Shown here: one piece after another, positions 31,031 through 36,323 of the stretch
Layout: each line of letters starts with the position of its first letter
How positions within the stretch are numbered: position 1 is the stretch's first letter
Origin: an uncultured Acidimicrobiales bacterium
GTDB lineage: Bacteria; Actinomycetota; Acidimicrobiia; Acidimicrobiales; SHLQ01
Assembly (NCBI GenBank): GCA_938041035.1
Contig: CALHYX010000046.1
Location: 1-36,323, forward strand
Reading direction: 5' to 3'
DNA: 36,323 bases
Position numbers and translations under genes: made by a program
Notes under the pieces: model-generated
Seen by the model: the letters and a program-made list of their open reading frames with translations, nothing else
Databases searched by the model: none
Told to the model about the DNA's origin: nothing

Positions 31031-31900
31031 CTAGATGTCGGCGATCGGGGCGACGACCTTCTCGCCGAAGTCGGCGGTCTTTTGGGCGGTGTCGCCGAGG
31101 AAGATGTACGACGGCACGATGAGGCGATCGACGCCGGCCGCCCGCATCTCCTCGGCCGCGGCAACCGGGTCCGAGCCGAGCAGCGCGTCGCCGGGAAAGG
31201 TGATCTCGATGGCTGCGGGGTCGCGACCGGCGTCGGCCGCGGTCTGGCGCACGATGTCGACCAACTCGATGATGTTGCCCCCGGCGGGGAAGAATCCGTC
31301 ACCGAGTCGACCGGCGCGGCGGGCGGCGGCGGGGGAGTGGCCCCCGATCACGATGGGCACGGTGCCGTTGGCGGGCTTGGGGTTCGAGCTGATGCCGGAG
31401 AAGTTGTGAAATTCACCTTCGAAGCTCACGCTGTCGCCGCTCCAGAGCGTGCGGATGATGTCGACGTACTCGTCGGTGCGCTGACCCCGTCGCTCCCACG
31501 GGATACCGAGGGCATCGAACTCCTCGTGCAGCCAGCCGACGCCGATTCCGAGATCGAAGCGGCCGCCGGTGAGCATGTCGAGCGTGGCGACCTGTTTGGC
31601 CAGGACGAGCGGGTTGCGTTCGGGCAGGATCAAGATGCCGGTCGCCAGCCGGATCTTCGACGTGTGGGCGCCCACCATCGCCAGCCAGATGAGCGGGTCG
31701 GGCATCGAAGTGCTCGCTTCGGCCGGCATCTTGCCCGTCTTGTCGTACGGGTAGGTCGACTCGTAATTATCCGGATAGATCACGTGCTCGACCGTCCACA
31801 ACGATTCGAACCCGGCGGCCTCGGCCGCCGTGGCGAGCTCGACCATCCCTTCGGGCTCGGCGAAGGTGACGATGTTGGCGAACGCGATGCCGATCTTCAT
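31031..31900 (-). CDS. LLM-class F420-dependent oxidoreductase
   Basis: A 289-residue flavin/F420-dependent enzyme of the luciferase-like monooxygenase fold. It starts MKIGIAFANIV, with VELATAAEAAGFESLWTVEHV, ATGILILPERNPLVLAKQVATLDMLTGGRFDLGIGVGW and PIVIGGHSPAAARRAGRLGDGFFP, all standard TIM-barrel landmarks of the actinobacterial F420 group. The substrate is not predictable. ATG at 31900 follows AAGGA. A possible own promoter (TTGCAC, then TAGAAA, upstream of the ATG) lies in the 105-nt gap behind the enoyl-CoA hydratase gene, so it may be expressed separately as well as from read-through. Confidence 0.92.
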   Translation of the reverse strand: MKIGIAFANIVTFAEPEGMVELATAAEAAGFESLWTVEHVIYPDNYESTYPYDKTGKMPAEASTSMPDPLIWLAMVGAHTSKIRLATGILILPERNPLVLAKQVATLDMLTGGRFDLGIGVGWLHEEFDALGIPWERRGQRTDEYVDIIRTLWSGDSVSFEGEFHNFSGISSNPKPANGTVPIVIGGHSPAAARRAGRLGDGFFPAGGNIIELVDIVRQTAADAGRDPAAIEITFPGDALLGSDPVAAAEEMRAAGVDRLIVPSYIFLGDTAQKTADFGEKVVAPIADI

Positions 31901-32005
31901 GGAGGTCCTTGTCTGTTTCTATTGGTGGTGCTGCCCACGGTGCAACTCGTCGGCGTGATGACCGACGTCGCTGCGACCGTTTCACATCGCGAGGCGGGGA
32001 GCGAG

Positions 32006-32815
32006 TTAGCGGCCGGTCCACTCGGGAGGCCGCTTTTCCCGGGCGGCTCGGCGGCCTTCGGCCGTGTCCTCGGTGGCGGCGGCCACGATGCGCATCGTTT
32101 CGCCGAACCGCACGGCTTCGGTCCACGCCATGGCGGGCGTTCGCCGAGCGACCTCTTTGGTCGCCCGGACGGCGAGCGGCGCCCCCCGGCACAGTCGATC
32201 GGCGAGGGTGCGAGCCTCGACGAGGAGTTGATCGTGGTCGACGACCCGCCACACGAGGCCCATGGCGGCGGCTCGCTCGGCGTCGATGGTGTCGCCGGTG
32301 AGGAGTAGCTCCATGGCGTTGGCCCATCCGATCCGTCCCGGCAGCTGGATCGCACCGACGATGGTGGGTACACCGATCGTGACCTCGGGATAGGCAAACG
32401 TCGCCCGGTCGCTGGCCACGATGAAATCACAGGTGATGGCGGCGGTCAGCCCGTAGCCGATGCACGGTCCGTTGACCGCGGCGATAGTCGGCTTGTTCAG
32501 CTCGAGGCCACTTTCGAACGAGTTGATGGTGGGCTTCTCCCAGAACGACCCCGGGAAGGTGCCGACCGATCCCGCGCCGTCGACCATGTCGGCCCCGGCG
32601 CAGAACGCCCGTCCGGCACCCGTGAGGATGGCGACCCAGGCATCGTCGTCGGCGAGAAAGGTGTTCCAGGCGGCGTTGAGGTCGTCGCGCAGGGCGCCGT
32701 TGACCGCGTTCAACCGATCGGGCCGGTTGTAGGTGATCGTGGCGACATGGCCGTCGAGCGCGTAGGTGGCGAAGGGCTCGGTCGACGACTCGGTGTTTGG
32801 TTCCGGGTTGCTCAC
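32006..32815 (-). CDS. Enoyl-CoA hydratase/isomerase (crotonase) family protein
   Basis: A 269-residue crotonase-fold enzyme. VATITYNRPDRLNAVNGALRDDL is the substrate-binding start, GRAFCAGADM the first oxyanion-hole motif and PTIAAVNGPCIGYGLTAAITCDF the second. PEVTIGVPTIVGAIQLPGRIG includes the region of a catalytic Glu, and LTGDTIDAERAAAMGLV follows as usual. It would hydrate or isomerise an acyl-CoA in fatty-acid or xenobiotic breakdown; the exact substrate is unknown. It starts with GTG at 32815, only 22 nt from the divergent OsmC-type gene, and a TAGGTT -10 sits exactly six bases before it, suggesting a leaderless message. Confidence 0.92.
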   Translation of the reverse strand: MSNPEPNTESSTEPFATYALDGHVATITYNRPDRLNAVNGALRDDLNAAWNTFLADDDAWVAILTGAGRAFCAGADMVDGAGSVGTFPGSFWEKPTINSFESGLELNKPTIAAVNGPCIGYGLTAAITCDFIVASDRATFAYPEVTIGVPTIVGAIQLPGRIGWANAMELLLTGDTIDAERAAAMGLVWRVVDHDQLLVEARTLADRLCRGAPLAVRATKEVARRTPAMAWTEAVRFGETMRIVAAATEDTAEGRRAAREKRPPEWTGR

Positions 32816-32837
32816 GGCCCGAACCTAGTCTGAGCCC
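32816..32837. promoter_or_regulatory. 22-nt bidirectional leaderless promoter
   Basis: Rightward TAGTCT (32826-32831) ends six bases before the OsmC ATG at 32838. Leftward TAGGTT (32827-32822) ends six bases before the hydratase GTG at 32815. Both match TANNNT and overlap at CTAG. The spacing puts transcription starts on the start codons. No Shine-Dalgarno sequence fits in the gap. Confidence 0.6.
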
Positions 32838-33266
32838 ATGGCAACCATCGAAGCTGACCTGACCACCGGCGCCGTGGTGGAGATCACCAACGGCACCCAC
32901 ACCTGGGTCGCCGACGAACCCACCGATCTCGGCGGCACCAATACCGGTCCCAACCCCTACGAAATGCTGCTCGGCGCGCTGGGCGCGTGCACCTGCATCA
33001 CCCTGTCGTTCTTCGCTCAACGCAAGGGCTGGGATCTGACCTCGGTGTCGGCCCGATTCACCTACGACAAAGTGCACGCCGACGATTGCGCCGACTGCGA
33101 TGACGACCTGACCGGATGGCTCGAACACGTGACCACCGAGATCTTCATCGAGGGCACCTTCGACGAAGCGGCTCGCGCTCGACTAGCCGAGGTCGCCACC
33201 CGGTGCCCGGTGCACCGCACGATCGAAAAGGGCATCGTGTTCACCGAGAACGTGACGGTGGGCTAG
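32838..33266 (+). CDS. OsmC/Ohr-family peroxiredoxin-like protein
   Basis: A 142-residue protein of the OsmC family, which reduces organic peroxides with paired Cys. LLGALGACTCITLSFFAQRKGWDL carries the first reactive Cys (C51, with C53 beside it) and ATRCPVHRTI the second (C123). An extra acidic Cys pair, HADDCADCDDDLTG (C84, C87), lies in the middle and could hold a metal or a further disulfide. The start at 32838 fits a leaderless transcript. It is divergent from the enoyl-CoA hydratase gene and ends 4 nt from the convergent NYN gene. Confidence 0.92.
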   Translation: MATIEADLTTGAVVEITNGTHTWVADEPTDLGGTNTGPNPYEMLLGALGACTCITLSFFAQRKGWDLTSVSARFTYDKVHADDCADCDDDLTGWLEHVTTEIFIEGTFDEAARARLAEVATRCPVHRTIEKGIVFTENVTVG

Positions 33267-33270
33267 CCGG

Positions 33271-34020
33271 TCAGCTCGTCTTTGCGTCGTCGGGGTTCAC
33301 CCGTTCGAGGAAGGCGCGGACCCGACCCTTCGGCAACTTCCTGCGGTAGTCGAATTCATCGACGCATCGCTCGGCCATGGCCTTGTCGATCCAGTGGGTG
33401 TAGTCGTAACCCTCGATGGGTCGACGTTCGCCACGACCTTCGACGAGGGCAACCTCGACGCGCACGTTCCGGGTGGAGGTGCGCTCCTTGATCTCGCGCG
33501 CCACCTCCATCAGGTCGCGATCGCGCGAGACGATGATGAGCGTGTCGCACCAGCCGTCGAGCGCCGCGGTCACCGCGTCGAGGCCGAGCGCGAGATCGAT
33601 GCCTTTCTCGCGCGCGGCCCGGTACTTCTTCACCTTGGCCGGGTGGGTTTCGCCGTCGGCGGCCTTCTCGGGGCGCGGCAACTTGGTCGTGACCCTCCAC
33701 TCCCAGTGGTAGCGGAGGGTCCGTTCGATCACGGTGACGCCGGTGGCCCGAATCAACTTGTGGCGGCGCATCGCGAGGGCGTGGATATCGGGATCCTCGC
33801 GGGGTAGGTGCACGCCCGAGTAGTACCGGATGTCGACGTGTTCGCGGTCGCCGATGAGTTCGCGGCCGAGCAGCACCGGGTGCACGCGCAGGTTGTAGGT
33901 GCGCGAGATCGACTTGTACAGGTTTTGGCCGTCGATGAACACCATCACCCGGCCCGAGGTCGGGCCCCGGCCGGTGCCACCGGGGACCGGCCGATCGTCG
34001 GGGGCACGGCGCCCGCTCAC
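33271..34020 (-). CDS. NYN-domain (PIN-like) putative ribonuclease
   Basis: A 249-residue protein with a NYN/LabA-type PIN fold. Acidic residues are seen at VMVFIDGQNLYKSISR (about D30), KGIDLALGLDAVTAA and TLIIVSRDRDLMEVAREI, the metal-binding cluster expected of RNA-cutting members. The tail is basic (DYRRKLPKGRVRAFLERV). The start is GTG at 34020, because an in-frame TGA lies just upstream with no other start between. An intrinsic terminator at 34091-34150 sits 70 nt upstream on the same strand, so expression may be attenuated. The target RNA is unknown. Confidence 0.85.
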   Translation of the reverse strand: MSGRRAPDDRPVPGGTGRGPTSGRVMVFIDGQNLYKSISRTYNLRVHPVLLGRELIGDREHVDIRYYSGVHLPREDPDIHALAMRRHKLIRATGVTVIERTLRYHWEWRVTTKLPRPEKAADGETHPAKVKKYRAAREKGIDLALGLDAVTAALDGWCDTLIIVSRDRDLMEVAREIKERTSTRNVRVEVALVEGRGERRPIEGYDYTHWIDKAMAERCVDEFDYRRKLPKGRVRAFLERVNPDDAKTS

Positions 34021-34090
34021 GATGGCTCGCTCACGAACGGCTCACCGTCGAAGAGCTGGTCATGGGGAACGTCACGCTGGCTGCCACCTG

Positions 34091-34170
34091 AAAAGAGAAA
34101 AAGCCCCGGTCGTTCCCCCAGCACGCAAGCGCCTGGGTGGAAGGCCGGGGACTAACTGACGACCATCGTA
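34091..34170 (-). ncRNA. Candidate terminated small RNA or attenuator leader upstream of NYN gene
   Basis: On the minus strand CCCCGG (34150-34145) pairs with CCGGGG (34109-34104), enclosing a second stem CCCAG/CTGGG. This is followed by the T-rich run CTTTTTCTCTTTT (34103-34091), a proper intrinsic terminator. No gene ends into it. A TACGAT -10-like element (34170-34165) lies just upstream, without a good -35, predicting an RNA of about 65-70 nt. It could be a free small RNA or a leader whose read-through feeds the NYN gene at 34020. It matches no RNA family I recognise. Confidence 0.5.
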
Positions 34171-34188
34171 TCGGATACGCGAGATACT
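34167..34188. promoter_or_regulatory. Palindrome and leaderless promoter of the 34195 lipoprotein
   Basis: CGTATC-G-GATACG (34167-34179) is a 13-nt odd palindrome between two divergent transcription units; it overlaps the leftward -10. Rightward GATACT (34183-34188) ends six bases before GTG 34195, the spacing of a leaderless start. The palindrome could be an operator controlling both directions. Confidence 0.4.
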
Positions 34189-34194
34189 GGTGCG

Positions 34195-34950
34195 GTGCCC
34201 CTCCCGCTTTTTCGTCGATTGCTCGCGCTCGTTCTGATGGCTGCCTTGGTGGTGGCATGCGGCGGGGGTGAAGAGGCGACCCCGCTCGACACCCGTTCCT
34301 ACCGCTGGTCGATCGACGTCACGTTCGCCGATGGTGGGGTCGCCCAGACCGAGCTCGAAGCCTTCGGGCGGGTCGACAACAATGCCGGAGCCAACGTTAT
34401 GTCGTTGACCCTCGTCGGCCGCCCGGAAGCGGTTGGTGATGTCGAGGGGACGGCGGAGTTCGTAACGGTTGGCGGTACGACGGTGAGCCTCGGACTCGCG
34501 GCGATCATGGGCGGCGCGGCCGCCGACCTCGACCCGGCGAGCTACTACGACTTCTCGATCTTCGACGAGGGGGGTCTCGATGGGTTCTTCCCCAACGCCA
34601 GCATTCGCGTGGAGAACGTCGAGGCCATGTTCGGCGTGGACCTCGTCGATGTTGGGAGCGAAGCCATCGGTGGTATCGATGCGCGGCGATCGCAGGCCGA
34701 GTTCAACGCCGATGATCTGAATCGCAATGACCAGAACAACCTGCTCGAGTTCGCCGGGCAGTTTGGGCCCACCACGCTTGAGGTGTGGAACGACGCCGAC
34801 GGTGTGGTTTTGAGGATCGTCACCACCGGGTCCGTGGATAACTCGCGCACCGAGCTGAACTACTTCGGTCACGGTGAGGACATGAAGATCGCCTTCCCGG
34901 ACGAGGTCCTGGAGATGCCGGCCATCCCCGGGTGGACCGACGAGGAGTAG
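34195..34950 (+). CDS. Lipoprotein, possibly LppX/LprG-like
   Basis: A 251-residue protein with a short signal peptide and lipobox (LVVAC, about residue 21). The mature domain alternates strands and helices (SYRWSIDVTFADGGVAQTELEAFGRVD, SYYDFSIFDEGGLDGFFPN, PTTLEVWNDADGVVLRIVTTG), a pattern reminiscent of LolA/LppX/LprG lipid-carrier folds of actinobacteria, but without diagnostic residues. GTG at 34195 is chosen because a -10-like GATACT ends six bases upstream. It is convergent with the next lipoprotein gene, 16 nt away. Confidence 0.75.
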   Translation: MPLPLFRRLLALVLMAALVVACGGGEEATPLDTRSYRWSIDVTFADGGVAQTELEAFGRVDNNAGANVMSLTLVGRPEAVGDVEGTAEFVTVGGTTVSLGLAAIMGGAAADLDPASYYDFSIFDEGGLDGFFPNASIRVENVEAMFGVDLVDVGSEAIGGIDARRSQAEFNADDLNRNDQNNLLEFAGQFGPTTLEVWNDADGVVLRIVTTGSVDNSRTELNYFGHGEDMKIAFPDEVLEMPAIPGWTDEE

Positions 34951-34966
34951 GCCAGCTGTCCGGGCA

Positions 34967-36160
34967 TCAGACGCACAGGCCGTCGCTCACGCCCCGACTG
35001 CACAACCCGCGAACCTGGACGTCGACCACCGCCCAGCCGACGGAATCGTCGGGGTCGAGAACGACGCGATAGAGCTCACCGTCGGAGGCGTCATCGGCGA
35101 CACCGGTCAGCAGCACGTGAACGACGGCGGGGCCATCACCGTGGACCGCTAGCACGGCGACGACCGGCTCCACCTCACCGTCGGCGGCGTAGCGCTGGGC
35201 GAGGCGACCGGCGAAGACCGACGCGAAGTCCGTCGGGTTGGAGGATTCGCCTTCGGCATCGGACACGATCTGCCCGAGGTTCTCCCGCGGAATTTCGGGC
35301 AGGTCGTCGATGCCGATCGCGGCGCCCAACCGGTCCGGGGTGGTCACGAGGGCGAGTAGCTCGGCCGCGGGACCGATTGGCGGAATCTGAGCCCGCACGG
35401 TGCGGTAGTCCTCGCCGATGGCGACCCGGGCGGTGACCTCGACACCGGCCTCCGAGCCGACGACCGTCGTCTCGCCGCCCGTCCAGTACGCCCCGGATTC
35501 GTAGACGGCGAGGACCGCATCGCCCCGCGGTGCGAAGCTGACCGGGTCGACCGGAATGATCAGGTCGATCGCGCCGCCGGCGTAGCGGGCGGCGACCGCA
35601 ACGTCGTACGACAGACCGTCGGAGCCGTACTCGCGGAGCTCGACGGCTTCGAGTGCGAGCAACGGCGTACTGTCGCCGAGGTCGATCGTGCCGGGTTCGG
35701 GGGCGCCCCCATCGACGGGGGCCGTGTCCGCCGGCGGCTCGATGGGTGCCGTTGTTGGGGGTGGTTCCGGAGTGCTTGCTTCCGGTGGCTCGACGGGCTG
35801 CGTTGTCGGTGGAGTGGCCACCGTCGAATCGGCGGGCGAAGTGGAGTTGGCAGGCACAGCGGAATCGGCAGGCACGGTGGAGTTGGCGGGCGCAGTGGAG
35901 TTGGCGGGCGCAGTTGAATTGGCGGGCGCGGCGGAGCCGCCCGCCGGCGCGTTGGTGCTCGGCGAGTCAGCGTCGACCGTGGTCGTGGCCTCGGCGGTGT
36001 CGGTGGAGCCGGCGGTGACCTGCCCACACGACGCGAGCGCCGTCGACGCCAGGGCGACGAAGATCACCGCCGATCGCAGGGGCGAGGTGCGGCGGAGCAC
36101 GAGCGGAGAATCGTGCATCGACGACGCTCGGGTGGAACGGATGACGGTTCGGATAGCCAT
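34967..36160 (-). CDS. Lipoprotein with hexapeptide-repeat linker, unknown function
   Basis: A 397-residue protein from ATG at 36160, which follows AGGG at suitable spacing. A long basic n-region precedes the hydrophobic segment and lipobox (LASC, about residue 45). Then comes a low-complexity linker with six (A/V/S)PA(N/D)S(T/A) hexapeptides and a Pro/Thr/Glu region to about residue 150. The C-terminal ~240 residues are acidic and globular (PLLALEAVELREYGSDGLSYDVAVAARY, LLALVTTPDRLGAAIGIDDLPEIPRENL), ending in two Cys (GLCSRGVSDGLC). I recognise no family. The layout matches other linker-bearing lipoproteins in this window. Confidence 0.75.
   Translation of the reverse strand: MAIRTVIRSTRASSMHDSPLVLRRTSPLRSAVIFVALASTALASCGQVTAGSTDTAEATTTVDADSPSTNAPAGGSAAPANSTAPANSTAPANSTVPADSAVPANSTSPADSTVATPPTTQPVEPPEASTPEPPPTTAPIEPPADTAPVDGGAPEPGTIDLGDSTPLLALEAVELREYGSDGLSYDVAVAARYAGGAIDLIIPVDPVSFAPRGDAVLAVYESGAYWTGGETTVVGSEAGVEVTARVAIGEDYRTVRAQIPPIGPAAELLALVTTPDRLGAAIGIDDLPEIPRENLGQIVSDAEGESSNPTDFASVFAGRLAQRYAADGEVEPVVAVLAVHGDGPAVVHVLLTGVADDASDGELYRVVLDPDDSVGWAVVDVQVRGLCSRGVSDGLCV
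35822..35929 (-). repeat. Six 18-nt coding repeats (APANST-type)
   Basis: Six consecutive 18-nt units encode APANST three times, then VPADSA, VPANST and SPADST. They form the flexible linker of the lipoprotein at 34967-36160. Such a tract can change copy number by slippage. Confidence 0.85.
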
Positions 36161-36323
36161 GGTTCGACCCTGAACCGATGACGAGCGGCGATCGATGGTG
36201 GCTGGAGGCGTCTCACCGGGGGTGCCACCACCCCTGACCGGGTCAACCCTGCATCCCGCGAGCGCCGCAAGGCCTGAAATTTCACGCCGCGAACCATCTG
36301 GTGCCTGGCACCAGATGGTTCGC
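36161..36323. repeat. Right edge: non-coding stretch ending in palindromic element, copy 3
   Basis: 36161-36288 shows no supported gene; it holds the leader of the lipoprotein to the left. Bases 36289-36323 form a perfect palindrome with 17-nt arms (GCGAACCATCTGGTGCC) around a T, and the window ends on its last base. The core TCTGGTGCCTGGCACCAGA equals that of the 19367-19401 copy, while the outer eight bases differ but still pair. Confidence 0.85.

Overview
The window is 36.3 kb of GC-rich, gene-dense DNA. It most resembles an actinomycete of the Acidimicrobiia (Ilumatobacter-like) type; this is inference from content, not from a database search. Supporting content: an F420-type LLM oxidoreductase, an AurF-like diiron protein, an HbhA-like Lys/Ala-tailed protein paired with an XRE regulator, many lipoproteins with Thr/Pro/Ala-rich linkers, many GTG starts and several apparently leaderless genes. 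There is no integrase, transposase, phage module or CRISPR array.

Layout. 1-958: start of a response regulator overlapping a polyproline lipoprotein gene. 1103-4045: a leftward operon (DJ-1/PfpI protein, metallo-beta-lactamase-fold hydrolase, TetR regulator, ICMT-like methyltransferase) whose promoter lies in a perfect 26-bp palindrome. 4212-4283: tRNA-Arg(CCU). 4411-5658: MFS transporter. 5691-10551: leftward genes for a GH5 lipoprotein with RTX repeats, an AurF-like diiron protein coupled to a TetR regulator, and a GH26 protein. 10722-19334: one rightward gene for a 2870-residue surface protein with ten tandem ~154-residue repeats and a sortase-like C-terminus. 19342-19520: dense palindromic repeats. 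19525-20826: a pectate-lyase-like beta-helix protein whose Tat-like leader has no normal start codon. 20934-21929: XRE/HbhA-like pair. 22011-25974: rightward membrane protein, GH43 protein and GH13_18 phosphorylase. 25971-29130: SpoIID-domain protein plus two lipoproteins. 29406-30926: GpgS-like glycosyltransferase with a small partner. 31031-34020: LLM oxidoreductase, enoyl-CoA hydratase, divergent OsmC protein, NYN-domain protein. 34091-36160: candidate terminated small RNA or attenuator and two lipoproteins.

Themes. The middle of the window is built for the cell surface: a giant adhesin-like protein, four exported carbohydrate-active or beta-helix proteins, a SpoIID-type wall protein and many lipoproteins. 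A second theme is glucosylglycerate: a GpgS-like synthase and a GgaP-like phosphorylase lie within 5 kb. A third is local regulation by palindromes: two TetR genes have matching operator-like sites nearby. A short hairpin element with core CTGGTGCC(T/A)GGCACCAG occurs three times between genes, with compensating changes in its outer arms.
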